Assembly: GCA_036513075.1 (NCBI GenBank) | Contig: DATBZS010000037.1 | Coordinates: 1 to 64,000, forward strand | Length of the DNA: 64,000 nucleotides | DNA from: Bog-756 sp036513075 | GTDB taxonomy: Bacteria; Actinomycetota; Acidimicrobiia; Acidimicrobiales; RAAP-2 | Direction of reading: 5' to 3' | Shown: one piece after another, positions 45,980 to 54,940 of the stretch | Layout: each line of letters starts with the position of its first letter | Numbering within the stretch: position 1 is the stretch's first letter | The notes under the pieces: model-generated | Seen by the model: the letters and a program-made list of their open reading frames with translations, nothing else | What the model was told of the DNA's origin: nothing | Database searches by the model: none | Made by a program: the position numbers and the translations under genes

Positions 45980-47692
45980 GTGACCACACCGTCGATCGGT
46001 GACGCACCTGCGCTGGGGGCGGCCGCCCTGCCGGCGCCGAGCGCTGCCGCGCTCCTCCGTCGCAACGCGTCGGACCCCGACATCGGGGGACGGCCGGCCA
46101 TCCGCTTCGGCGACTCCATCGTCACTCACGCCGAGTACTACCGGGAGTCGTGCCGTTGGGCGAACCTCCTCCTGACGTCGAAGCGCCCGGACGCCCCACT
46201 CCACGTCGGTGTGCTCATGGACAACATCCCCGAATACCTCTTCGCGTTCGGAGGCGCCGCCCTGGCCGGCGGGACGGTGGTCGGCGTCAACCACACCCGA
46301 GGTGGTGAGCACCTGCTCCACGACGTGCAGCACACCCACTGCGGACTGATGGTCTACGAGCCCCGACACCATGACCTCATCGCCCCCGTACTGGGCGAAC
46401 TGGGCAACGTGCTCGTGGTGGGGGAGTCCTTGGAGGAGGCTCTCGCCGCGCAGTCTGACGAGGACCCCCACGCGGAGGCCGACCTCGAAGCCCCCTGGGC
46501 GCTGATCTTCACCAGCGGGACGGCCGCCGCCCCGAAAGCGGTCATCTGTTCCCAGCGCCGGCTCCTGGTGACGGGTAACCGGATGGGCCAGATGATGGGG
46601 GTGGGCCCGGACGACGTCGGATACGTGTCGATGCCGCTGTTCCACTCGAACTCGGTCATGGTCGGTTGGGCGCCGTCCATCGTGAACGGTGCCTCGGTAG
46701 GGCTGGCCCGGAGGTTCACCGCGTCGGGATGGCTCGACGACGTCCGTCACTACGGCGCCACGTACTTCAACTACACCGGCAAGCCGCTCGCCTACATCCT
46801 GGCCCAGCCCGAACGTCCCGACGATGCCGACAACACCCTCCGTGTGGCCTACGGCAACGAGGGGGCTCCTCAGGTGGTCGAGGCCTTCGCCCAGCGGTTC
46901 GGGGTCCGTGTGGTCGACGCGTTCGGTGCCACTGAGGGCGGGCTCTCGGTGACCCGGGTGGACGACGCCCCGCCGGGGTCGGTCGGTCGGGCGGGACCGG
47001 AGCTGCGGATCCTCGGTGAGGAGGGCCGGGAACTCGAGCGGGCCAGATTCGACGAAGCGGGCACCTTGATCGATCCGGTGACCTGCGTAGGCGAGATCGT
47101 GAACACGTCCGGTGTCGGTGTGTTCGAGGGGTACTACAACAACGACGAAGCCAACGAGCGCACCACCCGCCATGGCTGGTACTGGAGTGGCGACCTCGGC
47201 TACATCGACGCCGAGGGGTACCTCTACTTCGCCGGGCGCAATGCCGACTGGATCCGGGTGGACGGAGAGAACTTCCCCGTCGGGCCCATCGAGACCATCG
47301 TGGGCCGCCACCCGGACGTCATGGTGTGCGCGGCGTACGGAGTGCCCGACCCCGAAGCCGGTGACCGGGTGATGATGGCCCTGGTGCTGCGGCCCGGTGC
47401 GGGATTCGACCCCGGGGACTTCGCCCGTTGGATCGACGCCCAGGCCGACCTCAGCCCCAAGTGGCGGCCAACCCACGTGCGGATCTCGACGGCGATCCCC
47501 ACCTCGCCGACCAACAAGGTGCTGACGCGCACCCTCGTGCACCAGAAGTACCGACCCGACCTCACCGATGGCGACAGCTTGTGGGTGCGCGAGCGCAACG
47601 ACGTTGCCTTTGCCCCCTTCGGCGACACCGAGGCCGAAGCCCTTCGTGGACGGTTGGTCGAGTCCGGGCGGGGAAGATTCTGGGACCTCTAG
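45980..47692 (+). CDS. Acyl-CoA synthetase, FadD-like (ligase 2)
   Basis: The 570-residue ANL enzyme has FTSGTAAAPKAV as phosphate loop, VDAFGATEGGLSV, WYWSGDLGYIDAEGY and a C-terminal SPTNKVLTRTL with the late Lys. It starts with GTG after GAGGAGG. The FTSGTAAAPK form and the length recall the long-chain FadD17-like group. It lies 48 bp after ACAD 8, so the two probably form one unit. Confidence 0.92.
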   Translation: MTTPSIGDAPALGAAALPAPSAAALLRRNASDPDIGGRPAIRFGDSIVTHAEYYRESCRWANLLLTSKRPDAPLHVGVLMDNIPEYLFAFGGAALAGGTVVGVNHTRGGEHLLHDVQHTHCGLMVYEPRHHDLIAPVLGELGNVLVVGESLEEALAAQSDEDPHAEADLEAPWALIFTSGTAAAPKAVICSQRRLLVTGNRMGQMMGVGPDDVGYVSMPLFHSNSVMVGWAPSIVNGASVGLARRFTASGWLDDVRHYGATYFNYTGKPLAYILAQPERPDDADNTLRVAYGNEGAPQVVEAFAQRFGVRVVDAFGATEGGLSVTRVDDAPPGSVGRAGPELRILGEEGRELERARFDEAGTLIDPVTCVGEIVNTSGVGVFEGYYNNDEANERTTRHGWYWSGDLGYIDAEGYLYFAGRNADWIRVDGENFPVGPIETIVGRHPDVMVCAAYGVPDPEAGDRVMMALVLRPGAGFDPGDFARWIDAQADLSPKWRPTHVRISTAIPTSPTNKVLTRTLVHQKYRPDLTDGDSLWVRERNDVAFAPFGDTEAEALRGRLVESGRGRFWDL

Positions 47693-47710
47693 GCGTCCAA
47701 CCTCGGGCGG

Positions 47711-47740
47711 TCCGGGTCCGGGTCCGGGTCCGGGTCCGGG
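47711..47740. repeat. Five tandem TCCGGG hexamers
   Basis: TCCGGG is repeated five times without change between two convergent genes (ligase 2 and the MaoC hydratase). It is a simple-sequence tract in the 77-bp gap; no terminator hairpin with a T-tract was found here. Confidence 0.9.
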
Positions 47741-47769
47741 ACGGGCGTCGTCGGCCGGCCCCCTGCCCC

Positions 47770-48231
47770 TTAGGCCTCGAAGTAGTACCGCAGGATCAGC
47801 TCGGCGACGCACGCCGGCTTGGTGGAGCCCTCGGTCTCGAAGACCAGTTCGACCCGGGCCTGCACCCCGCCGTCACCGAGGTCTTCGGCCTCGAGCAGCT
47901 TGGCGCCGAGACGGAGCCGCGAGCCCACCGGTACCGGGCTCGGGAAGCGGACCTTGTTGAGGCCGTAGTTGACGCCCATCCGGATGTTCTGCCAGGTCAC
48001 CACGTCGTGCAGGAGCTCGGGCCCGAGCGAGAGGGTCAGATACCCGTGGGCGATGGGGCCGCCGAACGGTCCCCTGGTGGCCCGGTCGACATCGACGTGG
48101 ATCCACTGATGGTCGCCGGTGGCGTCGGCGAACAGGTTCACCCGCTCCTGGGTGACCTCCAGATAGTCGCTGTACCCGAGGTGTTGACCGACGAGGGAAA
48201 CGGCGTCGGTGAGCGAGGCGATGACTAGCAT
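47770..48231 (-). CDS. MaoC-like (R)-enoyl-CoA hydratase
   Basis: The 153-residue hotdog-fold protein has the hydratase-2 motif DATGDHQWIHVD, with Asp and His at the catalytic spacing, then GPIAHGYLTLSL and NYGLNKVRFPSPVPVGS. It hydrates a trans-2-enoyl-CoA to the (R)-3-hydroxyacyl-CoA, the substrate of MFE-2-like SDRs such as that at 36562. It is convergent with ligase 2 and divergent from the LLM oxidoreductase. Confidence 0.9.
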   Translation of the reverse strand: MLVIASLTDAVSLVGQHLGYSDYLEVTQERVNLFADATGDHQWIHVDVDRATRGPFGGPIAHGYLTLSLGPELLHDVVTWQNIRMGVNYGLNKVRFPSPVPVGSRLRLGAKLLEAEDLGDGGVQARVELVFETEGSTKPACVAELILRYYFEA

Positions 48232-48276
48232 TCGGCGAGCGTATCCCGCCGGGGGATCGCACCCACGGAGCGAGGA

Positions 48277-49167
48277 GTGCCGGTGGACGGTCCCGAGTTC
48301 TTCCTCTTCCTTCCGCAGATCCGGATGGACGTGGGGGTCGTCTGCCAGCGTGCCCAGGCCGCCGAAGCAAGCGGTTTCGCCGGCATCGCCTTCATGGACC
48401 ACCTCGCCCCACCGCTGGCGGGGACGTCCCCGATGCTGGAGGCGATGACCCTCGCCACCTGGGTGGCGGCACGGACGACCGACCTGGTGGTCAGCCACCT
48501 CGTCCTGTGTGACGCACTCCGCCATCCCGCGGTCCTGGCCCGCCAGGCGGTCACCTTGGACCTTGCATCTGATGGACGGTTCGAGCTGGCTCTCGGATGG
48601 GGCTCCGTCGCCGACGAACTGGTCGACTTCGGGGTGACGGCCGACGGACCACCGGAGCGGGTGGCACGCCTGGACGAGAGCCTCACCCTCATCCGCGCCC
48701 TGTGGAGCGGTGGCCCGGTAGATCATCACGGGACGTACTTCGACGTCGCCTGTACCGGACAGCAGCCGGCGCCGCCGAGTCCGATCCCGGTGGTCGTGGG
48801 CGGCGCCGGACCGCGGACCCTCGACCTGGTCCGACGGCATGCCGACTGGTGGAACCTGCCCGTCTACGCGCTGGACCGACTCGACGAACTGCGCCCCTCG
48901 GTCGGGTCGGCGCGTGTGTCGACCCAACACCTGGTCGCCTTCGTGCCCGCCGGATCTGACCGGAACTCGATCGTTGACCTGGCCGAGCGACGCCTCGGGG
49001 GGATGCCCGGCGGCCTCATGACAGGGGACGGACCGGATCTGGTCGACGCATTCGCCTCCCTCCGCGACCGGGGTGTCGAGCGCTTCTACGTGTGGTTCGC
49101 CGACCTCGCCCCGGTGGCCACCCTCGAGGCGTTCGGTGCCGAGGTGATCGGACCGCTGCGCGGTTAG
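48277..49167 (+). CDS. LLM-class (F420/flavin-dependent) oxidoreductase
   Basis: The 296-residue protein has a luciferase-like TIM-barrel: FFLFLPQIRMD, GFAGIAFMDHLAPP, LVVSHLVLCDALRHPAVLARQ, GRFELALGWG and IPVVVGGAGPRTL. This arrangement matches the F420-dependent LLM group common in actinobacteria. GTG start after GAGCGAGGAG. Its stop overlaps that of the convergent ligase 3 by 4 bp. Cofactor F420 is inferred from the family; the substrate is unknown. Confidence 0.88.
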   Translation: MPVDGPEFFLFLPQIRMDVGVVCQRAQAAEASGFAGIAFMDHLAPPLAGTSPMLEAMTLATWVAARTTDLVVSHLVLCDALRHPAVLARQAVTLDLASDGRFELALGWGSVADELVDFGVTADGPPERVARLDESLTLIRALWSGGPVDHHGTYFDVACTGQQPAPPSPIPVVVGGAGPRTLDLVRRHADWWNLPVYALDRLDELRPSVGSARVSTQHLVAFVPAGSDRNSIVDLAERRLGGMPGGLMTGDGPDLVDAFASLRDRGVERFYVWFADLAPVATLEAFGAEVIGPLRG

Positions 49168-50687
49168 CCGTCGTCGGGGACGGTTCCGGTCATCCGCTCC
49201 CGGACCACCCGGCGGAGCACCTTCCCGGTGTCTGTCGACGGCAGCTCGTCGACCACGTCGATTCGGCTCGGTGTCTTGAGCGAACCGAGCCGTGCCCGCA
49301 CGAACGCCATCAGCAACTCGACCGTTTCGGCGGAGGCCTGACCGTCCGCGAGGGGCCGCACGACCACCGCGGCGGCCACCGTCTCGCCCCAATCGTCGTC
49401 GGGGACCCCAACCACGACCGCCGCCGTCACTGCGGGGTGACGCAGGAGCGCGTCCTCGATCTCCGAGGGCGAGAGGTTCTCTCCTCCCTTGATGATCACG
49501 TCGTCGGCCCGCCCCTCTACGTACAGATAGCCGTGGGCGTCGAGGGACCCGACATCGCCGGTCACCAGCCAACCGTCCTCGTCGAGACCGGACCTGCTGT
49601 CGAGGTACCGGCCGCCGACCTGGGATCCCCGCACCCGGATCGCCCCGCGGACTCCGAGAGCCGACGGGGTACCGCTTTCGTCCACGATGGCCACCTCGAC
49701 CCCGGGCAGGGGACGGCCCACCGAAGCCAGGCGGCGGCGCATGTCGGGATCGTCGCCGGCCAGCGCTTCACGGTGGTCGTCGGGACCGAGCACGGCGATG
49801 GTGGACGACGTCTCGGTGAGGCCGTAGGCGTTGACGAACCCGACCTCGGGAAACAGTTTGAGCGCTTGTTCGAGCACGGGCAGCGCCATACGGGCGCCAC
49901 CGTAGGAGATCGACCGAAGCGTCGGCACGCTCAGGGACGGGTCGTCCCGCATGACCTGCACGATCCGGGCGAGCATGGTCGGGACGACGAATGCGTGGGT
50001 GGCACCCTGGATGCGGGCCAGGTGCAGCCAGCCTTCCGGCGTGAATCCGGGCAGCGTCAGGAGCCGCCGACCTGAGTAGACCGAGGAGAGCACGGCGGCG
50101 ACCCCGGCGATGTGGAATGGCGGGGCGGCCAGGAGGAGGGCTTCGTCCTCGTCGGCCCCGATGAACTCGACCGTCTCCATGATGTAGGCGAGGAGGTTCT
50201 CGTGGGTCAGCACGGCGGCCTTGGGAGTGCCCGACGAACCGCTGGTGAAGAGGATCACGGCCGGGCCCGGGGGCTCGGCCGCATAGGGCCCGGTGCCCTC
50301 CTCACCGGCGCCGTCGACTTCTCCCCACCAGTCCACCGTTGACCGCGCCCCGGTCGCTCCGAGTTGCCCGGCGAGTTCGGCCGTGGCCACGGTGGCCGGG
50401 CGGTCCAGACGGTCCACCTGGGCGGCCAGGGAAGCGGGGGGCAGACGGAAATTGAGCGGTGCATAGGCCGCACCCGCCCAGGCCGCACCGAAGAGGGCGA
50501 CGGGGACCGCGGCGGAGTTCACGTCGGCGAAGGCCAGGGTGTGGGCCCCGGCGTCGATAAGTCGGGTTGCCGCTGTGCGGGCGAGGGTGCGCAACCGGTC
50601 GTAGGAGAGGTCCCCCGACCCGTCGGTCACCGCGGTGCGGTCGCCGAAGGTGTCGGCGATGAGGTCGAGCAGCAGGGCGATGTTCAT
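49164..50687 (-). CDS. Acyl-CoA synthetase, AMP-forming (ligase 3)
   Basis: The 507-residue ANL enzyme has LFTSGSSGTPKAAVLTHEN, FVNAYGLTETSS, GWLVTGDVGSLDAHGY, VEGRADDVIIKGGENLSP and a C-terminal LPSTDTGKVLRRVVRER with the catalytic Lys. The start MNIALLLDLI is typical of fatty-acid/aryl-CoA ligases in actinobacterial islands. Convergent with the LLM gene, divergent from the permuted CoA-transferase. Confidence 0.93.
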   Translation of the reverse strand: MNIALLLDLIADTFGDRTAVTDGSGDLSYDRLRTLARTAATRLIDAGAHTLAFADVNSAAVPVALFGAAWAGAAYAPLNFRLPPASLAAQVDRLDRPATVATAELAGQLGATGARSTVDWWGEVDGAGEEGTGPYAAEPPGPAVILFTSGSSGTPKAAVLTHENLLAYIMETVEFIGADEDEALLLAAPPFHIAGVAAVLSSVYSGRRLLTLPGFTPEGWLHLARIQGATHAFVVPTMLARIVQVMRDDPSLSVPTLRSISYGGARMALPVLEQALKLFPEVGFVNAYGLTETSSTIAVLGPDDHREALAGDDPDMRRRLASVGRPLPGVEVAIVDESGTPSALGVRGAIRVRGSQVGGRYLDSRSGLDEDGWLVTGDVGSLDAHGYLYVEGRADDVIIKGGENLSPSEIEDALLRHPAVTAAVVVGVPDDDWGETVAAAVVVRPLADGQASAETVELLMAFVRARLGSLKTPSRIDVVDELPSTDTGKVLRRVVRERMTGTVPDDG

Positions 50688-50885
50688 GCGGCAGGTCCCT
50701 TACCGGAGGTGGGGCGAGGGCTGATCGTACCCCGGCCCCGCCGGAGTCTCCGGCCCATTGCTGGAGGCAGAGGTCAACCACCTCGTCCGTGGTCAGCCCG
50801 CGGGTGAACTCGCTACCCACCACGGGGTCGATGGCCGGAGGCCGACGGTAGTGTTCGACAGGCATGGACGACGGAGACGCGTGAG

Positions 50886-52064
50886 GTGAACCCGCGGAGG
50901 TCTGCCCGGGAGGCCGCCGCTGGCCGCCGGTCGGGACGCCCCGACGCCAGCGGCGATGCCCGGTCACCGGGTCTCGCCGGCCTCGCCGGCCTGACCGGTC
51001 GCCCCGGAGGTCCGACGGTCCGGCTGCCCGCAGGCCTGATCCCGGGGGTTCACCGCCTGACGGATGCCATCGCCCGGGATTCGGGCGAGCTCGGGACGCC
51101 GTTGGTGGTCGATGCGGACGGGGTGTTCTGTGCGCGGGCCGATGCGGCGGGCCTCACCCGACGCGGGGACGTCAGCTGCGGTGGGGCGGGCCATCTGCTC
51201 CGGACCGCAGACGGATGGCTGGCCGTGAGCCTTCCCCGTCCCGACGACTGGGAGACGACGGCCGCCTGGCTGCACATGGCGGCTCCCCCGGAGCACGGGC
51301 GGTGGGAGCTGATCGCGTCCCGGGTGTCCGCACGGGCCGGTGCCGAATTGGTCGACGGGGCGGTACTCCTCGGGTTGGCCGTGGCCGTGGTGGGCGAGCG
51401 GGCAGGGGACGACGACGGTCCACGTGTCCCCTCCGTGCCGTTCGGGGGGGTCACCGTCCGGGATCTGGGTGCGGACGACCCGACTCCGCAAGCAGCTGAT
51501 CTGACCGTGGTCGACCTCTCGGCCCTGTGGGCCGGGCCGTTAGCCGGTTCATTGCTCCAGCGGTGCGGGGCCCGGGTGATCAAGGTCGAGTCCACGGAAC
51601 GGCCGGACGGATCCCGTCGGGGGCCGGCGGCGTTCTTCTCGTCGCTCAACGGTAGCAAGGAGCTTCGGAACTTCGACTTCCGAGCGCCGTCCGGTCGACG
51701 GGCGCTGCTCGAGCTCGTACGCCGGGCCGACGTCGTCATCACCTCGGCGCGCCCCCGGGCCCTGGACCATCTCGGACTCGATCCGGTGGCCATGGTGGCC
51801 GCCGGAGGACCCCGCGCCTGGTTGGCCGTCACCGGGTACGGGGACGCACCCGGTTCGGCCCGGAGGGTGGCCTTCGGTGACGACGCCGCCGCCGCCGGGG
51901 GACTGGTGGTGTGGGACAGGGACGGCCCCTGCTTCTGTGGTGACGCACTGGCCGATCCGGTCACCGGCCTGGCCGGCGCCGCCGCCCTACTCGCCCTCCT
52001 CCGGTCCGGACGGCGGGCGGTCGTCGTCGCCTCCATGGCCGACGTGGCCGGTGGCCTGGCATGA
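50886..52064 (+). CDS. Family III CoA-transferase with apparently permuted halves (copy 2)
   Basis: The 392-residue protein carries CaiB/BaiF features in a different order. Residues 95-200 look like the usual C-terminal half (VSCGGAGHLLRTADGWLAVS, PDDWETTAAW). Residues 205-392 look like the usual N-terminal half (ADLTVVDLSALWAGPLAGS, CGARVIKVES), with the catalytic-position Asp357 in ALADPVTGLAGA, and the protein ends soon after. Alternatively it is a truncated tandem form. The GTG at 50886 follows a divergent ligase by about 200 bp. Activity is likely since the Asp is kept. Confidence 0.78.
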   Translation: MNPRRSAREAAAGRRSGRPDASGDARSPGLAGLAGLTGRPGGPTVRLPAGLIPGVHRLTDAIARDSGELGTPLVVDADGVFCARADAAGLTRRGDVSCGGAGHLLRTADGWLAVSLPRPDDWETTAAWLHMAAPPEHGRWELIASRVSARAGAELVDGAVLLGLAVAVVGERAGDDDGPRVPSVPFGGVTVRDLGADDPTPQAADLTVVDLSALWAGPLAGSLLQRCGARVIKVESTERPDGSRRGPAAFFSSLNGSKELRNFDFRAPSGRRALLELVRRADVVITSARPRALDHLGLDPVAMVAAGGPRAWLAVTGYGDAPGSARRVAFGDDAAAAGGLVVWDRDGPCFCGDALADPVTGLAGAAALLALLRSGRRAVVVASMADVAGGLA

Positions 52065-52165
52065 CCGGTGCGGAGGGGCGGAGCTTCGCCCAGGTCCTGG
52101 AAGATCCTGGGGCCGACGATGTGGTGGCGTCGGTGGCCCGGTGGAGAGCGTTCCACCGGGCCTGA
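52061..52165 (+). CDS. Possible 34-residue small protein
   Basis: An ATG overlaps the stop of the CoA-transferase gene (ATGA) and opens a 34-codon frame with high G/C at third positions, ending in TGA. The product has an FAQVLEDPGADDVVASVARW stretch that could form a helix. It may be a coupled small protein or a remnant; there is no recognisable family. Confidence 0.35.
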   Translation: MTGAEGRSFAQVLEDPGADDVVASVARWRAFHRA

Positions 52166-52246
52166 GGGCACCGATCCGGTCGGCAGTCGCGACGTCGGCG
52201 GGGGAGCCGTTCTCGTCAGGTGCAAAGGGTCCTCGCGCCCAGTGGG

Positions 52247-52275
52247 ATGACACTGTCCGGAGGGTCTGCCAGAAT
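52247..52275 (+). promoter_or_regulatory. Candidate sigma-70-type promoter for the amidohydrolase gene
   Basis: ATGACA (52247-52252) and CAGAAT (52270-52275), spaced by 17 bp, resemble -35 and -10 boxes (5 and 4 of 6 consensus bases). They lie about 40 bp before the ATG at 52316, which follows GGAGGGGGAG. Confidence 0.35.
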
Positions 52276-52315
52276 CGCAGTGTCCGGGGCGAAGGCGCCG
52301 GGAGGGGGAGTGCTG

Positions 52316-53611
52316 ATGGAGATCAACGACATGGTGATGGTAAGTGTCGACGACCATGTGGTCGAACCGCCCGGCCTGTTCGACGATCGGCTCCCGGCCA
52401 AGTACATCAATCTCGCACCGAAGTTCATGACGAACGAGGACGGCACCAACTCCTGGCTCTACGAGGACCAGGTCCTGCCGAATGTCGCCCTCAATGCCGT
52501 GGCCGGCCGCCCGCCCGAGGAGTACGGCATCGAGCCGACCTCGTTCGACCAGCTCCGACCCGGCTGTTACGACATCCACGAACGGGTCAAGGACATGGAC
52601 GCCAACGGGGTGCTCGGGTCACTGTGCTTCCCGTCCTTCCCTCAGTTCTGCGGCCAGCTCTTCGCCCGGACCGAGGACAAGGATGTGGCACTGGCCATGG
52701 TCCGGGCCTACAACGACTGGCACGTGGACGAGTGGTGCGGGACCTACCCGGGCCGCTTCATGCCCTGTCCGATCCCGGCAATCTGGGACCCGGAGGTCAT
52801 GGCCGCAGAGATCCGCCGCAACGCGGCCAAGGGAGCCCACGCCGTCACCTTCTCGGAGAACCCGTCCAAGTTGGGCTGGCCCTCCATCCACTCCGACCAT
52901 TGGGACCCGGTGTGGAAGGCGTGCAGCGAGGAGGCCGTCGTCGTCTGCATGCACATCGGTTCCTCGTCGGCACTGGTCATCACCTCCGACGACGCTCCGA
53001 TGGACTGTCTGATCACGCTCCAGCCCATGAACATCGTCCAGGCCGCCACCGACCTGGTGTGGTCGCCTGTGCTGCGCAAGTTCCCCGACCTGAAGGTGGC
53101 CCTGTCCGAGGGCGGCATCGGATGGATTCCGTACTTTCTCGAACGGGTGGACTACAACTACGACAAGCACCACGTCTGGACCGGTCAGGACTTCGGCGAC
53201 CAGCGTCCGAGCGAGGTCTTCAACCAGCACGTCCTGACCTGCTTCATCGACGACCACTTCGGCGTGGCCAGTCGTGCGTTCCTCGACATGGACAACGTCA
53301 TGTGGGAGTGCGACTACCCCCATTCGGACTCCACCTGGCCCACAGCACCCGAGACCCTCTCCGCCAACCTGGCCGGCATGTCCGACCACGACCTCGACCG
53401 GGTGACCCACCTGAACGCCATGCGCCACTTCCACTACGACCCGTTCACGGCGATGGGTGGTAGGGAGAACTGCACGGTGGGTGCGCTGCGGGCCCGAGCG
53501 ATCGGCCACGACGTTTCGATTCAGTCGAAGGCCCGGGCCGGCGTCGCCAAGATGGGCACGCTGTCCGCCGACCTGTTGAAGATCGGCAGCTCGACCAGCG
53601 CGTCCGACTGA
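52316..53611 (+). CDS. Amidohydrolase-2 family metal-dependent hydrolase (copy 2)
   Basis: The 431-residue protein has SVDDHVVEPPGLF near the N-terminus, LNAVAGRPPEEYG, DMDANGVLGSLCFPSFPQF, VVCMHIGSSS, ALSEGGIGWIPYF and ECDYPHSDSTWP with the metal-binding Asp. It is closely similar in layout to the copy at 57244-58455. The ATG follows a strong ribosome-binding site. A CoA-transferase gene lies 104 bp downstream. It may act on a ring-cleavage or enol product; no reaction can be assigned. Confidence 0.9.
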   Translation: MEINDMVMVSVDDHVVEPPGLFDDRLPAKYINLAPKFMTNEDGTNSWLYEDQVLPNVALNAVAGRPPEEYGIEPTSFDQLRPGCYDIHERVKDMDANGVLGSLCFPSFPQFCGQLFARTEDKDVALAMVRAYNDWHVDEWCGTYPGRFMPCPIPAIWDPEVMAAEIRRNAAKGAHAVTFSENPSKLGWPSIHSDHWDPVWKACSEEAVVVCMHIGSSSALVITSDDAPMDCLITLQPMNIVQAATDLVWSPVLRKFPDLKVALSEGGIGWIPYFLERVDYNYDKHHVWTGQDFGDQRPSEVFNQHVLTCFIDDHFGVASRAFLDMDNVMWECDYPHSDSTWPTAPETLSANLAGMSDHDLDRVTHLNAMRHFHYDPFTAMGGRENCTVGALRARAIGHDVSIQSKARAGVAKMGTLSADLLKIGSSTSASD

Positions 53612-53627
53612 CCTGACCTGACCTGAC
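53608..53627. repeat. Four tandem CTGAC pentamers at a stop codon
   Basis: CTGAC occurs four times in tandem starting in the amidohydrolase stop codon, so in-frame and out-of-frame TGA codons are created. It is followed by a 90-bp GC-rich gap with no other feature seen. Confidence 0.85.
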
Positions 53628-53715
53628 CGGCCCCGCCGCGGGCGCCGCCCGCTTCACCTGCGCCCTTGCGCCCCACCGTCCGTTCCACCCGTCCGAAGAG
53701 AAGGATGCCACCACC

Positions 53716-54933
53716 ATGTCCAATGCACTGTCCGGAGTCCGGGTCCTCGAAGTGGCCGCCTGGACGTTCGTCCCCGCCGCCGGGGCTGTCCTGGCCGACT
53801 GGGGCGCCGACGTCATCAAGGTCGAGCATCCCGAGACCGGCGACCCCCAGCGTGGCCTGGTGTCGATGGGCCTGATTCCCGGCGGCCCGGACGCCGTGAA
53901 CTACATCATGGAGCAGCCCAACCGGGGCAAGCGCAGTATCGGGCTCGACATCAGTACCGATGCCGGCCGGGACCTGTTGTACAAACTGGCGGAGTCCTCG
54001 GACGTGTTCCTGACCAGCTTCCTGCCCCCGGTGCGCCAGCGCCTGCGTATCGACGTCGATCACATCCGGGCCGTCAACCCGAACATCATCTACGCCCGAG
54101 GTACCGGCCAGGGTCCCCAGGGGATCGATCGCGACAAGCCGGGCTATGACGGCTCGGTCTACTGGGGACGGGGGGCCATCGCCAACGCCCTCACCCCGGC
54201 CGACTCGAAGTTCCCCATCGGGGGGCGGGCGGCCTTCGGCGACCTGGCCGGGGGCATGGCCATCGCCGGAGGCGTGGCGGCCGCACTGGTGCAGCGGGCG
54301 AACAGCGGTGAGGCCCCCATCGTCGACGTGTCCCTACTCGGCATGGCCATGTGGCAACTGTCGCCCGACATCGTCGCCTCGGGGCTGTACGGAGGGGACC
54401 CGATGCCGAAATTCGGACGGAGCGCCTCACCCAACCCGCTGGTCGGCAGCTACCGGACCAGCGACGACCGGTTCATCACCCTCATGATGCTCCAGTCCGA
54501 CCGCTACTGGCCCGAGTTCTGCACCCTCGTCGGGCGGCCCGACCTCATCGACGATCCACGGTTCGTCGACGGGGCCAGCCGGTTCGCCAACCGTGAGGCG
54601 TGCGTGGCCGAAGTCGACGCGGTATTCGCCAGCCGCACCTACGAGGAGTGGAAGGGCGTTCTGGCCGGCCTGACCGGGGCATGGGCCCCGGTGCAGATGG
54701 CCAGTGAGCTGGTCGACGACCCCCAGGTCGGGGCGAACGGCTACCTGGCCCGGGTCCACCGTGAGGACGGCCAGGAGTACGACCTGGTGGCCAACCCGGT
54801 CCAGATGGACGAGGTGCCCGACCAGCTGCGGGCCGCCCCCGGCCACGGCGAGCACACCGACGAGATCCTGCTCGGGCTCGGCCTGGACTGGGACGCCATC
54901 ATCGCCCACAAGGAGTCCGGCGCCGTCCTGTGA
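53716..54933 (+). CDS. Family III CoA-transferase (CaiB/BaiF), copy 3
   Basis: The 405-residue protein has VRVLEVAAWTFVPAAGAVLA, WGADVIKVEHPETGDP, the catalytic-position Asp in AAFGDLAGGMA, and a normal C-terminal half with VGSYRTSDDRFITLMML. The ATG at 53716 follows AGAAGGATG-type spacing. It follows the amidohydrolase (copy 2) on the + strand and is convergent with an SDR gene 7 bp away. Substrate pair unknown. Confidence 0.92.
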   Translation: MSNALSGVRVLEVAAWTFVPAAGAVLADWGADVIKVEHPETGDPQRGLVSMGLIPGGPDAVNYIMEQPNRGKRSIGLDISTDAGRDLLYKLAESSDVFLTSFLPPVRQRLRIDVDHIRAVNPNIIYARGTGQGPQGIDRDKPGYDGSVYWGRGAIANALTPADSKFPIGGRAAFGDLAGGMAIAGGVAAALVQRANSGEAPIVDVSLLGMAMWQLSPDIVASGLYGGDPMPKFGRSASPNPLVGSYRTSDDRFITLMMLQSDRYWPEFCTLVGRPDLIDDPRFVDGASRFANREACVAEVDAVFASRTYEEWKGVLAGLTGAWAPVQMASELVDDPQVGANGYLARVHREDGQEYDLVANPVQMDEVPDQLRAAPGHGEHTDEILLGLGLDWDAIIAHKESGAVL

Positions 54934-54940
54934 CCGACGG

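Noticed and set aside
50700..50967. - strand frame with MPVEHYRRPPAID near 50865, upstream of ligase 3
   Set aside because: The first 40 residues look somewhat protein-like, but the frame runs into a shadow of the ligase gene and no family was recognised. Listed only as possible remnant.
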